From the NCBI GenBank assembly GCA_019695265.1, contig JAIBAJ010000017.1, positions 1-45,851 on the forward strand: 45,851 nt of DNA, written 5' to 3'. Every line of letters starts with the position of its first letter. The first letter of the stretch is position 1. The notes beneath the pieces are model-generated. The model worked only from the letters and a program-made list of their open reading frames with translations, had not been told where the DNA came from and did no database searches. Made by a program: the position numbers and the translations under genes. Origin of the DNA: Bacteroidia bacterium. GTDB lineage: Bacteria; Bacteroidota; Bacteroidia; JAIBAJ01. Shown here piece by piece: positions 16,157 through 24,987 of the stretch.

Positions 16157-17103
16157 AAAGGATTAACTTGTTTCTAACCTACCTGATTGCATTTACATGG
16201 CCCTTAAACCTTGTTCAAGGCCAATCCATTCGTACCTCCGTGGATACCAATTCCATTCTAATTGGAAATCCCATTCAGCTCCATATCCGGGTAGAAGTTC
16301 CGGAAAAAACCAACATCCGAATGCCTTCTGTCCACGACTCGGTTTTTACAGGTTTGGAGATCGTAGAAACGGGAAAAATTGACACCATTCGTTCCAACGA
16401 AAAACCAGGTTTTACCTTGCAACAAACGGTGGTTCTTACCGCATACGATAGCGGAAAGTTCTTTATACCCCAATTCACCATTCTGGTCAATTCCGATTCT
16501 GCTCAACCTTTATTCTCCCAGGTTATTCCAATCTCTGTTAATTTCCCCAAGGTGTTGATGGAGAAAGAAATTAAAGATATTAAACCACCCTTGATTCCTC
16601 CTTTCGACTGGCTTTTTTGGTCTTTAACAATCCTGGGAATCTTAATCGGATCGATTGCTGCTTGGTTTGCCTATCAATTCTATCAAAAAAGGCAAAACCC
16701 ATTCAAACAAATCTTTCAGGAAAAACCCCTGCCTCCCGATGAATTAGCCATTAAAAAACTCAATGAACTAAAGCAAAAGAAATTATGGCAAAATGGTATG
16801 GAAAAACAATACCATGTTGAATTGTCCGAAATTATCAGGGAATACATCGAAGGCAGATTTAAAGTTAAAGCCCTGGAACAAGTTACCGACCAAACCTTAT
16901 CGGAATTACGCTTTCTTGTTTCAACAGAACTTTTGGCGGTTTTAAAACAAATCCTAAGCCTAAGCGATTTGGTAAAATTTGCAAAACTTCAGGCACAACA
17001 GGGCGAAAATGAACTTAGCCTCACCAATGCCTATGAATTTGTAAACCAAACCAAACCCCTATTGCAAGATCAATCCATGGAAAAGGAGGGCCGCCATGAC
17101 TAA
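16153..17103 (+). CDS. BatD-like membrane protein of the bat operon
   Basis: A 316-residue exported and membrane-anchored protein. It has an N-terminal signal peptide (IAFTWPLNLVQGQS), a beta-rich periplasmic domain (RTSVDTNSILIGNPIQLHIRVEVPE, a pattern also seen at the start of BatD), one membrane span (WLFWSLTILGILIGSIAAWFAY) and a charged cytoplasmic helical tail with YHVELSEIIREYIEGRFKVKALEQVTDQTL. The tail matches the C-terminal region of BatD-type proteins. Its role is presumably structural within the Bat complex. It overlaps both neighbours. Confidence 0.75.
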   Translation: MKRINLFLTYLIAFTWPLNLVQGQSIRTSVDTNSILIGNPIQLHIRVEVPEKTNIRMPSVHDSVFTGLEIVETGKIDTIRSNEKPGFTLQQTVVLTAYDSGKFFIPQFTILVNSDSAQPLFSQVIPISVNFPKVLMEKEIKDIKPPLIPPFDWLFWSLTILGILIGSIAAWFAYQFYQKRQNPFKQIFQEKPLPPDELAIKKLNELKQKKLWQNGMEKQYHVELSEIIREYIEGRFKVKALEQVTDQTLSELRFLVSTELLAVLKQILSLSDLVKFAKLQAQQGENELSLTNAYEFVNQTKPLLQDQSMEKEGRHD

Positions 17104-18088
17104 TTTCATCTGGGCCAGTCCATGGTTTTTTTGCCTTTTTGCTACACTTCCCTTGCTTATTTGGTGGTATTGGAAACAATTGGAACCTAACCAACCTTCC
17201 ATGCACATTTCCTCTTCCCAGGCTTTTGAAGGTATTGTGCCATCGGCAAGAGTTAAATTCCGCCACCTTCCCTTTGTGCTTCGAATTTTAGGACTTAGCT
17301 CCTTTTTTATTGCTTTGGCACGACCACAAAGCAGTTCATCCTGGCAAAACTCTACCACCGAAGGAATTGACATCATTCTGTCAATGGATATTTCTCCGTC
17401 TATGTTGGCTGAAGATTTCAAACCCAACCGATTGGAAGCAGCCAAAAAAGTAGTGTTGGATTTTATCGACAAAAGACCCGATGACCGAATGGGTCTGGTA
17501 GTATTCTCCGGCGAAGCTTTTACCCAGGTTCCTATTACTTCCGACCATGCCGTTATTAAAAACATCCTCGACGACGTAAAAAGCGGATTACTCACCGATG
17601 GAACCGCTTTGGGAAATGGATTGGCCTTAGCTGTTAAACGACTGCTCAGTAGTAAAGCAAAAAGCAGAGTCATCATCCTTTTAACCGATGGAATCAACAA
17701 TTCGGGAGAAATTGCACCCCTCACCGCCGGTGAAATAGCGAAAACTTTTGGTATTCGGGTTTATACCATAGGTGTTGGAACCTATGGTACAGCTCCATAT
17801 CCTGTGCAAACACCCTGGGGAATTCAATACCAGCAAATGGAAGTTAAAATTGATGAAAAATTGATGAAGCAAATTGCCACTATGACCAAAGGACAATACT
17901 TCAGAGCTACCAATAACAAAAATTTAAAAGATGTTTACAATACCATCGATAAACTGGAGAAATCAAAAATAGAAACTACCGAATTCAGAAAAAGAAAAGA
18001 AGAATACCTCCTCTTTGCCCTCCTGGGTTTAGGCTTTTTACTCTGCGAATTATTACTTAGAAACACCTGGCTAAGAAGCATCCCTTAA
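17096..18088 (+). CDS. batA: BatA, von Willebrand A protein
   Basis: A 330-residue inner-membrane vWA protein. Membrane segments flank the domain: one at the N-terminus (WFFCLFATLPLLIWWYW), one near residues 60-77 and one at the C-terminus (LLFALLGLGFLLCELLL). The MIDAS motif is D98-I-S100-P-S102, followed by the conserved MLAEDF.PNRLEAAK. It contains GLVVFSGEAFTQVPIT and VIILLTDGINNSGEI, typical of BatA. An unusually good Shine-Dalgarno sequence (aaaggaggg, 17082-17090) lies before the ATG, within the previous gene, which it overlaps by 8 nt. Bat proteins were linked to aerotolerance in Bacteroides; the exact function is uncertain. Confidence 0.9.
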   Translation: MTNFIWASPWFFCLFATLPLLIWWYWKQLEPNQPSMHISSSQAFEGIVPSARVKFRHLPFVLRILGLSSFFIALARPQSSSSWQNSTTEGIDIILSMDISPSMLAEDFKPNRLEAAKKVVLDFIDKRPDDRMGLVVFSGEAFTQVPITSDHAVIKNILDDVKSGLLTDGTALGNGLALAVKRLLSSKAKSRVIILLTDGINNSGEIAPLTAGEIAKTFGIRVYTIGVGTYGTAPYPVQTPWGIQYQQMEVKIDEKLMKQIATMTKGQYFRATNNKNLKDVYNTIDKLEKSKIETTEFRKRKEEYLLFALLGLGFLLCELLLRNTWLRSIP

Positions 18089-18091
18089 ACC

Positions 18092-19120
18092 ATGTTCCGT
18101 TTTGCACATACCGAATATTTGTGGGCACTTTTAGTAGTGGTTCCCTTGGTGTTCCTTGCCTTCTGGAACCTTTACCAACGCAATTTACGACTGAAAGAAC
18201 TCGGCGATCCTGATTTAGTGAAACAATTACTAGGCGAGTTTTCTGAAAAAGGCCGCACCTGGAAACATATTTTATCCATCTCAGCCCTCGTTTTTGCCAT
18301 TTTCGCCGTTGCCAACCCACAAATTGGCAGCAAATACGAAGAAGTTAAACGGGAAGGCGTTGAATTGGTGGTTTGTCTGGATGTTTCCAATTCCATGTTG
18401 GCCGAAGATATTCAACCCAATCGCCTGGAACGATCCAAACAAGCTTTATCTAAACTGCTGGACGAACTCGGTAACGACAAAATAGGTTTGGTGGTTTTTG
18501 CCGGCGATGCATACACCCAATTACCTCTAACAACCGATTACGGGGCAGCAAAATTATTCCTCTCCTCAGTAGGTACCGATGCCGTGCCCGTGCAAGGAAC
18601 AGCCATCGGAGCAGCCATTGAAAAAGCAATAAATTGCTATGGTAAAAATGAAGCCGGAAATCGGGCAATTATTGTCATATCAGATGGTGAAAACCACGAA
18701 GACAATGCTTTGGAACAAGCCAAAATTGCCCATGAAAAAGGTATAAAAGTGCATACCATCGGAATGGGATCCCCTCAAGGTGCACCCATTCCAAACCTGG
18801 TAAGAGGTAAAATGACCGGATACAAAACCGATGAAAGTGGTGAAACCGTCCTGTCGAAAATGAACGAATCTATGTTGTCGGAAATAGCCTCGGCAGGAGG
18901 TGGAAGTTATACCCGAGCCACCAATTCAGACGTGGGACTCAACGAACTTCTTTCCCAAATAAGTAAGATGGAAAAAAAGGAAATTGGTAAAAAAATGTTC
19001 ACCGACTTCGAAGACCGTTTCCAATATTTCCTGGCAGTAGCTGTATTGCTCCTGCTCATTGAACTGGCACTGCCCGAACTAAAATGGTCGGCTTGGAACA
19101 AATTTAAAGGAAACAAATAA
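18092..19120 (+). CDS. batB: BatB, von Willebrand A protein
   Basis: A 342-residue paralogue of the preceding gene with the same layout: N-terminal membrane segment (YLWALLVVVPLVFLAFW), a second near residues 60-76, the vWA domain with MIDAS D97-V-S99-N-S101, and a C-terminal span (FQYFLAVAVLLLLIELALPE). It carries VEAEDIQPNRLERSK-like and GLVVFAGDAYTQLPLT segments and ends its domain with GTAIGAAIEKAIN and IIVISDGENHED. The start is 3 nt after the batA stop. It forms the usual BatA-BatB pair. Confidence 0.9.
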   Translation: MFRFAHTEYLWALLVVVPLVFLAFWNLYQRNLRLKELGDPDLVKQLLGEFSEKGRTWKHILSISALVFAIFAVANPQIGSKYEEVKREGVELVVCLDVSNSMLAEDIQPNRLERSKQALSKLLDELGNDKIGLVVFAGDAYTQLPLTTDYGAAKLFLSSVGTDAVPVQGTAIGAAIEKAINCYGKNEAGNRAIIVISDGENHEDNALEQAKIAHEKGIKVHTIGMGSPQGAPIPNLVRGKMTGYKTDESGETVLSKMNESMLSEIASAGGGSYTRATNSDVGLNELLSQISKMEKKEIGKKMFTDFEDRFQYFLAVAVLLLLIELALPELKWSAWNKFKGNK

Positions 19121-19123
19121 CCC

Positions 19124-19900
19124 ATGGTAAAGCGAATGAACACTTTTTTCCTCAGCCTTTATTTTGGTTTATTCCTGCTCTTGGGAATAGGTAACCCGGC
19201 TTTTGCCCAATCTCGGGAAACCAATAAATTGATCAAAAAAGGAAACGATTTCTACAACAACAAAAAATTTAACGATGCCGAAGTAGAATACCGAAAAGCC
19301 CTGGAAAAAAACAAATCCAGCTTTGCAGGTAAGTTCAACCTGGCCGACGCCCTCTACAAACAAGGAAAATTCGAAGACGCTGCCAAAATTTTTAAAGAAC
19401 TTAGCAATTCTACCCAAAACAAAGAAGAACTGGCTAAAGTGAATTATAACCTGGGAAACTCCTACCTAAAACAAGAAAAATACAGGGAAAGTGTGGAGTC
19501 TTACAAAAAAGCGTTGAAACTGAATCCCAAAGATGAAGATGCCCGATACAACCTGGCATATGCCCTTAAAATGATCCAAAAACAACAACAAAACCAGCAA
19601 AACCAAGACCAACAAAACAAGGATCAACAAAAACAAAACCAGCAAAACCAAAATCAACAGAATCAAGACCAACAAAACAAGAACCAAGATAATAAAGACC
19701 AAGAGCAACAGAACCAACAAAACCAACAACAACAACAAAATCAGGAAAATAAAAGTCAAAAGCAAAATTCCAACCAATTGAGCGAAGAACAAGCCAAACA
19801 AATGTTGGAAGCAATTGGACAAAATGAAAAGGAAGCAAAGGATAAACTGAAAAAAGTTCCCATTCGTGCTAAATCAGGTAAACCAAGCAAAGACTGGTAA
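19124..19900 (+). CDS. batC: BatC, TPR protein with a Q/N-rich tail
   Basis: A 258-residue periplasmic TPR protein. A signal peptide (FFLSLYFGLFLLLGIGNPAFAQ) precedes TPR units at roughly residues 36-66, 71-95 and 105-138 (GNSYLKQEKYRESVESYKKALKLNP). Residues about 152-218 are almost only Q, N, K, D and E, then a helical end (LSEEQAKQMLEAIGQNEKEA). Such glutamine-rich tails are common in BatC. The Met at residue 5 (19136) is an alternative start. The TPR part likely scaffolds the other Bat proteins. Confidence 0.88.
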   Translation: MVKRMNTFFLSLYFGLFLLLGIGNPAFAQSRETNKLIKKGNDFYNNKKFNDAEVEYRKALEKNKSSFAGKFNLADALYKQGKFEDAAKIFKELSNSTQNKEELAKVNYNLGNSYLKQEKYRESVESYKKALKLNPKDEDARYNLAYALKMIQKQQQNQQNQDQQNKDQQKQNQQNQNQQNQDQQNKNQDNKDQEQQNQQNQQQQQNQENKSQKQNSNQLSEEQAKQMLEAIGQNEKEAKDKLKKVPIRAKSGKPSKDW

Positions 19901-19922
19901 TTAAACAACGGAGGAGTGTACC

Positions 19923-21806
19923 ATGAGAAAAAGTCAGCATGTTTTATATCGTTTGTTATTCCTGGTAGGAATACTATTTTTATTACCTGCCCGGACCTGG
20001 GCTGTAGAGATAAAATTTGTTGCCAACGGACCTAAACAAGTCAGCAACGGTGAGCAGTTTCAGGTTACCTATACCATCAATGCAAACCCTACACACCTTA
20101 TTTCACCCAATTTCCCCGACTTTGATTTACTCGGTGGCCCAAGTCAAAGCTCAAATACCAGCTACATTAATGGAACAGTAAACCAAAGCATGAGCTTTAC
20201 TTACTACCTCCGGGCAAAAAAAGAAGGCACCTTCTCCATTAAACCCGCTAAAGTCAAAGTAAATGGGGTGGAAATTGAAAGTAATACCTTAACAATAACC
20301 GTTACTAAAGCAGACCCCGCCGCAGTCCAACGTCGTCAACAACAACAACAACGTTACAATTCCTGGGATCCATTTGCCGACCCCTTCGGATTTCCGGAAG
20401 ATAACTCCGCCAACCAAAACCAACCCCAGGAAAAAGTAAAAGCCAATGGACAAGATATCTTTGTCCGTATTGTGCTCGATAAGAAAAAGGTAAGCCAAGG
20501 AGAACCTATCCTGGCCACTTTGAAAATCTATACCCGCATCGACTTGGTTGGTTTCCACGACATTAAATTCCCCGAGTTTAATGGATTTTGGAAAGAAGAA
20601 ATACCTAGCGGCGCTCAAATAAGTTTCAAACCTGAAGTAATTGATGGCATTCAATACCAGGTGGGAACCTTTAAACAATTGGTACTTACCCCTCAAAAAT
20701 CAGGATCTATCACCATCGAACCCTTTGAAGTGGAAGCTGTAATCAGGCAAAGATCTCAACGCAGATCCAGAAGCCTTTTCGACCAGTTCTTCGGCTCCTA
20801 TGAAGATGTAATCGTTAAACTTAAAAGCCAGGCTTTTAAAGTAGATGTTACCCCATACCCCGCTAATCCTCCTTCCGATTTTACCGGAATTTCCGGCAAA
20901 CTAAAAATGTCGGTGAGTCTCGATAAAACTAATACAAAATCAAACCAGGCCGTTAATCTAAAACTCACCATCGGTGGAACCGGAAACCTCAAGTTACTCG
21001 AAGCACCTAAACTCAGCTTCCCACCCGACATTGAAGCCTATGACCCCAAAACCGTTGATAAAATCAATGTTAATCAGGCAGGTATTTCCGGAAGCCGTTC
21101 CTTCGAATACTTACTCATTCCCAGATATGCAGGCGATTTCAAACTTGGACCATTTTCCATTACTTACTTCGATCTCGATAAAAAATCCTACGTAACTCTT
21201 ACTCAACCCGAATTAAACCTCCATGTTGAAAAAGGTGAAGGCCAGGAAGAAGCCCATGCAATTGTCGGCGGTAGTAACAAAGAAGACCTCAAAATCATTG
21301 GAAAAGACATTCGCTTTATCAAAACCAATCTGCCCGATTTTCAAATTCATGGCGAAAATTTCTACGGCTCCGAGCTTCATGTGCTTGGTATAGTGGCGCC
21401 TTCTTCCCTATTCGGCATTTTTCTCCTGTTTCTTCATATCCGCCGCCGCAAAAACTCCGACCTTTCCTATGTAAAAAATCGCAGAGCTACCAAATTGGCT
21501 AAAAAACGCTTGGCAACTGCAGAAAAACTACTTAAACAAAACAAAACCAATGAATTCTACGAAGAAATTGCCCGTGGCCTTTGGGGCTATGTTGGCGATA
21601 AATTGTTGTTGGAAGTTTCAAGCCTTACCAAAGACAATGTAAAAGATAAACTGCTGGCAAATGGAACTTCCCCCGAACTCATCGACCGATTCATCAAAGT
21701 ACTTAACGACGCCGAATTTGCCCGCTATGCCCCTTCCGCCTTGGGAATTTCACCGGAGCAAATCTTAAACGATTCAGTAAAAATTATTGTGGAATTAGAA
21801 GCCTAG
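19923..21806 (+). CDS. batD: BatD (oxygen tolerance) protein
   Basis: A 627-residue BatD. After a signal peptide (LLFLVGILFLLPARTWA) come repeated beta-sandwich-like modules (VEIKFVANGPKQVSNGEQFQVTYTINA; VKANGQDIFVRIVLDKKKVSQGEPILATLKIYT; ISGKLKMSVSLDKTNTKSNQAVNLKLTIGGTGNLKLL is the third), then one membrane span near residues 483-502 and a cytoplasmic helical tail (NKTNEFYEEIARGLWGYVGDKL). A good Shine-Dalgarno (ggaggag at 19910-19916) precedes the ATG. It lies 22 nt after batC. Confidence 0.88.
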   Translation: MRKSQHVLYRLLFLVGILFLLPARTWAVEIKFVANGPKQVSNGEQFQVTYTINANPTHLISPNFPDFDLLGGPSQSSNTSYINGTVNQSMSFTYYLRAKKEGTFSIKPAKVKVNGVEIESNTLTITVTKADPAAVQRRQQQQQRYNSWDPFADPFGFPEDNSANQNQPQEKVKANGQDIFVRIVLDKKKVSQGEPILATLKIYTRIDLVGFHDIKFPEFNGFWKEEIPSGAQISFKPEVIDGIQYQVGTFKQLVLTPQKSGSITIEPFEVEAVIRQRSQRRSRSLFDQFFGSYEDVIVKLKSQAFKVDVTPYPANPPSDFTGISGKLKMSVSLDKTNTKSNQAVNLKLTIGGTGNLKLLEAPKLSFPPDIEAYDPKTVDKINVNQAGISGSRSFEYLLIPRYAGDFKLGPFSITYFDLDKKSYVTLTQPELNLHVEKGEGQEEAHAIVGGSNKEDLKIIGKDIRFIKTNLPDFQIHGENFYGSELHVLGIVAPSSLFGIFLLFLHIRRRKNSDLSYVKNRRATKLAKKRLATAEKLLKQNKTNEFYEEIARGLWGYVGDKLLLEVSSLTKDNVKDKLLANGTSPELIDRFIKVLNDAEFARYAPSALGISPEQILNDSVKIIVELEA

Positions 21807-21815
21807 ACCAAAATC

Positions 21816-22574
21816 ATGAAAAAACTAATTTCATTTATCGTCCTACTTAGCTGTTGCTTTCAGGCTTTCTCTTTTGATGCTGCTTCATCCTACTCCAAGG
21901 CCAATAAGCTTTATCAAGAATCCAAATTTGAGGAGGCAGCTAAAACCTACGAAGCTGTTTTACTCTCCGGAAATGAGTCTGCCGAACTGTACTTCAACCT
22001 GGGTAACGCATATTTTAAACAATCCAAATTTCCTCAGGCTATTCTCAACTTTGAACGGGCCCTCCGACTTGCGCCCGGCGATGAAGATATACGCTTCAAC
22101 ATTCAGGTGGCTAATCTTAGAATTGTTGACAAAATTGAACCCATGCCCGAAATCTTTTATAACCGCTGGATCAATGACCTAAAATCCTTGTTTTCTGCCG
22201 ATGGCTGGGGACGTTCCAGCATCTATTTCCTGCTTCTGTCCATCGCCGCCGGTATCTTTTATTCATTGTCGGAAGGACTTGGAATTATTCGCAAAATCAG
22301 TTTCTATTTAGCCTCTTTTGCCTTAGCTATTTCCCTACTGGCGCTTGCGTTTGGCTACAACGAGTACCAGCAAATTAAGGAAGCAAAATCGGCCATTGTT
22401 TTCACCCCTACCTTGCATGTTAAAAGTTCTCCAAACGAAAATGGCAACAATATTTTTGTAGTTCACGAGGGCACTAAAGTCGAACTTCTGGACCGGGTTA
22501 ATAATTGGGTTAAAATTCGCTTAGCCGACGGAAATATCGGTTGGGTACCTGAGCATCATGTGGTGGTAATTTAG
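21816..22574 (+). CDS. batE: BatE, TPR and SH3-like protein
   Basis: A 252-residue protein: signal peptide (FIVLLSCCFQAFSF), TPR repeats (YSKANKLYQESKFEEAAKTYEAVLL and AELYFNLGNAYFKQSKFPQAILNFERALRLAPGDED), two membrane segments around residues 130-175, and a C-terminal bacterial SH3 domain (LHVKSSPNENGNNIFVVHEGTKVELLD ... WVKIRLADGNIGWVPEHHV). This arrangement is that of BatE. It closes the operon; its stop is 45 nt before repeat copy C. Confidence 0.88.
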   Translation: MKKLISFIVLLSCCFQAFSFDAASSYSKANKLYQESKFEEAAKTYEAVLLSGNESAELYFNLGNAYFKQSKFPQAILNFERALRLAPGDEDIRFNIQVANLRIVDKIEPMPEIFYNRWINDLKSLFSADGWGRSSIYFLLLSIAAGIFYSLSEGLGIIRKISFYLASFALAISLLALAFGYNEYQQIKEAKSAIVFTPTLHVKSSPNENGNNIFVVHEGTKVELLDRVNNWVKIRLADGNIGWVPEHHVVVI

Positions 22575-22619
22575 CCCAAAAAACTCTTTCCCCGCTATTG
22601 GCTATATTTTAGTTTTTTT

Positions 22620-22778
22620 GGCGGGCCCCCTTCACGCCTGCCAACTCCCTGCCAACCCAAAAGTAATGCAATAGGCGTTCGGGTCACGCTATCGCCCGTA
22701 GTCCTCGTCCCCCGAGGCTAACGCCGTCGGGGTCCTGTGGGCTACTTGGCTCTATCGTTGCCCGATGGTGCAAGCCCC
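22620..22778 (+). repeat. Dispersed structured element, copy C
   Basis: It begins GGCGGGCCCCCTTCACGCC 45 nt after the batE stop and runs in the same direction. The stems are CGCCT/AGGCG, TCGGG/CCCGA, GCC/GGC and GTAGTCC/GGGCTAC, with an apical GGC-TAAC-GCC hairpin. The core strands CGGGTCACGCTATC and CTATCGTTGCCCG and the GTGCAA end are intact. Confidence 0.8.
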
Positions 22779-22926
22779 AATTTAAACCAATTTTAATTTT
22801 TTTTAATAGTCCGAAGGCTTTTATAAATTTAGATTGGTAAGTACCGAGGATACAAAATGTTATACCACTGTTATTTAAAAAATAGTCCAAAACTATTTTG
22901 AGAATTATACCGAGAGGAAAAATAAT

Positions 22927-22960
22927 ATGATTCCAGTTCGCTTAGGCCTCCTGGAATCAT
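22927..22960. terminator. Candidate intrinsic terminator between convergent genes
   Basis: Perfect 10-bp arms (ATGATTCCAG / CTGGAATCAT) with a 14-nt loop, flanked by A-rich sequence on the left and TTATTTTTAT on the right, so it could stop transcripts from both sides. A second hairpin (CGGCATTT / AAATGCCG) follows at 22974-23000. Confidence 0.5.
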
Positions 22961-23064
22961 TTATTTTTATCCTCGGCATTTGCAACATTGGTAAATGCCG
23001 ATGCATAAGCTGTTTAGTCCAATTATGGCTTAGCCTAATTGGACTATTACAGATTTGCAAACGG

Positions 23065-23305
23065 TGTTAGTCCGATTTTTTCAAGAAAATTTAAGCATAA
23101 AATTGGACTATACATTTTGTCCATTCGGTATACATGCCGAGGATACAAAATGTTAGTCCGATTTTTTCAAGAAAATTTAAGCATAAAATTGGACTATACA
23201 TTTTGTCCATTCGGTATACATGCCGAGGATACAGAATGTTAGGCCAATTTTCTCAATAAAAATTAATACCTAAAATTAGACTAAACATAATGTACATTCG
23301 GTATT
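23065..23305 (+). repeat. Tandem 86-bp repeats, each with a long hairpin
   Basis: Units 23065-23150 and 23151-23236 are nearly identical (last bases acaaaa versus acagaa); a diverged third unit runs to about 23305. Within a unit TAGTCCGATTTT pairs with AAAATTGGACTA (one G-U), and outside it ACAAAATG pairs with CATTTTGT from the unit edge, giving about 20 bp of stem. Related diverged pieces occur at 22806-22915. No spacers are present and no cas gene is nearby. Confidence 0.85.
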
Positions 23306-23457
23306 ACGCATCGGGCAACGATAGAGCCAAGTAGCTCCGTGCCAACGCAGCTTTTAAGCGGAGTTGGCACGGACTACAGGCGATAGCGTGACCCGAACGC
23401 CTGTACCAGAAAGCCGGTGGTTTGCACGAAACCCGGCAGGCGTGTAGGGGGCCCGCC
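23300..23457 (-). repeat. Dispersed structured element, copy D
   Basis: On the minus strand it begins GGCGGGCCCCCTACACGCC 45 nt after the stop of the gene at 23503-24987. The 5' stem is CGCCTG/CAGGCG. The apical stem has a different sequence from the other copies but is a perfect 11-bp helix (TCCGTGCCAAC / GTTGGCACGGA) at the same place, above GTAG/CTAC. This is the clearest single piece of evidence that structure, not sequence, is kept. Confidence 0.8.
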
Positions 23458-23502
23458 AAATCATAAATCACCTCAATTAAACAAGTATCAAAAATATTTC
23501 CA

Positions 23503-24987
23503 TTATTCAGCCAATTTCCCTTCCAGCCAGTGTTCAAGACAAATATAATACAGCTTGGAACCCTTAATTTCCTGGACTAACTCAGCAGCTACTTCTCGAA
23601 CCAAATCAGGTTTTTTCTTATCCAATCCTATGGCAATTTGCTGAAAACCATTGGCCACATTAACTAATATTTGTATTGGTAATTTGTTCTTTTCTGCATA
23701 AATAATAGCATTTTTTGTCAAAATTTTAACTATTTCAAAATGCTTTAATTCAATATGACAAACCAGGCTTAACCAATGTGCATACATAGTTAAATCCTTT
23801 CTGGCTTCAATATTAGAGTTTATTATTTGATTAGAAACTTGTAGTGCTTTTGAATAATTCTGAATCTCGATTAAGGCCATTAATTCCAGCATCCAAAATG
23901 TAATTTGGTCCTCTTCTTCAAACACAATAACATGATCTTTGACCAATCTTTTCAGCACTTCTACATTCTCTAGCGACTGTTGGAACTTACCGGAATATAA
24001 AGCGATAATGATTCGATGAAAAAGCACAATTTTCTTCAATCTGAATTCATACAGCTTTGAAATGGTGTTATTATGTCGTAAAATGAGTAAATCAGCGTAA
24101 TCGACCAACCTGGAAACCTCGTCGAGACGTCGTCTTTCGATGTTCAAACTTATAAGACGGTTCACGAGGGGGAAAAATTTATGCAGAGGCAAGTCTTCAC
24201 CAAATTGTCCGGCCTCCAGTCCGTGAATGGTTTGGGACAACAATTCGATGCACTCTTCCGACTTATTAGTAATCCAATACAGCCGCGAAAGCACCTCTAC
24301 CCGTTGAAGTTTAGCCAGTCCGGAAAGGGCAGCCTCCGGATGAGCGATCAATGGATCTTGCGAAAGCAGGTCAATCTCTTGCTTTCGTTCTTCGGGCAAG
24401 GCATCGCCAAAATTCTGATGCGCCCAAACCAACCTGTTTCGCCCATAGTAATAACTTAGTAAATTATCGTATTGGCTTAAGGCATTCTTTCTTAACTCCG
24501 AAATTTCCGCGTTACGTTCCGACAATTCCTTAATTCGAATGCTTTGCAGCAGCAGATACTCTTCCATTTCTATCCATTCCAGCAAATGGGTTATTCTTTC
24601 ATTTTTCAATGCCAGTTGCTTTTCCTTTTGTATTTTTTTGTCGGCAGTATCAAACATCCACCGGCCAATCATGATGTGAGTATCGGCCATGGCCAAAATA
24701 TTCTCAAGATAGGGAAGCTTATCTTCGTAGTAATTGCGGAGGGAACGAACAATTAAATTCTTCAGGTATAACTTAGTTACCCCCAGTTGCTTAACAAACT
24801 TCTCTTTTCTAAACTTGTTTTTAATTTCCTGCTCATCATACACCTCCAACTTATCAATAGCATCAAAGAGTTTAGTATAATTTCCATTCGCAGAATCGCT
24901 ATGCAATTTCGAGAATCTTCTAAAATACCGTTTCTCACTGGTTGACAAAGACTTAATGAGAATAAATAATTCGTCGTTCTTTTTCAT
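23503..24987 (-). CDS. Helical-repeat protein of unknown function
   Basis: A 494-residue protein without signal peptide or membrane segment. It is almost wholly alpha-helical by composition, with the conserved-looking opening MKKNDELFILIKSLSTSEKRYFRRFSKLHS and a run of leucine-rich helix pairs suggestive of TPR-like repeats. The opening pattern is one I associate with a family of uncharacterised Bacteroidota proteins, but I know no function. It is monocistronic, convergent with batE and divergent from nuoG. A cytoplasmic scaffold or regulator is only a guess. Confidence 0.75.
   Translation of the reverse strand: MKKNDELFILIKSLSTSEKRYFRRFSKLHSDSANGNYTKLFDAIDKLEVYDEQEIKNKFRKEKFVKQLGVTKLYLKNLIVRSLRNYYEDKLPYLENILAMADTHIMIGRWMFDTADKKIQKEKQLALKNERITHLLEWIEMEEYLLLQSIRIKELSERNAEISELRKNALSQYDNLLSYYYGRNRLVWAHQNFGDALPEERKQEIDLLSQDPLIAHPEAALSGLAKLQRVEVLSRLYWITNKSEECIELLSQTIHGLEAGQFGEDLPLHKFFPLVNRLISLNIERRRLDEVSRLVDYADLLILRHNNTISKLYEFRLKKIVLFHRIIIALYSGKFQQSLENVEVLKRLVKDHVIVFEEEDQITFWMLELMALIEIQNYSKALQVSNQIINSNIEARKDLTMYAHWLSLVCHIELKHFEIVKILTKNAIIYAEKNKLPIQILVNVANGFQQIAIGLDKKKPDLVREVAAELVQEIKGSKLYYICLEHWLEGKLAE

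Larger units (their letters stand above)
22575..23502. other. Repeat-rich convergent intergenic region
   Basis: A 928-bp gap between batE (+) and the helical-repeat gene (-). It contains repeat copy C (22620-22778, +), a terminator-like hairpin (22927-22960), a second hairpin (22974-23000), tandem 86-bp units (23065-23236 and a decayed third) and repeat copy D (23300-23457, -). Short ORFs through it show no coding character. Confidence 0.8.

Noticed and set aside
19466-19838. Minus-strand hydrophobic ORFs opposite batC
   Set aside because: They are the antisense of the Q/N-rich tract (CAA/AAC codons read as leucine/valine) and have no other support.
23065-23305. CRISPR array
   Set aside because: Units are directly adjacent 86-bp repeats without unique spacers, and there are no cas genes.
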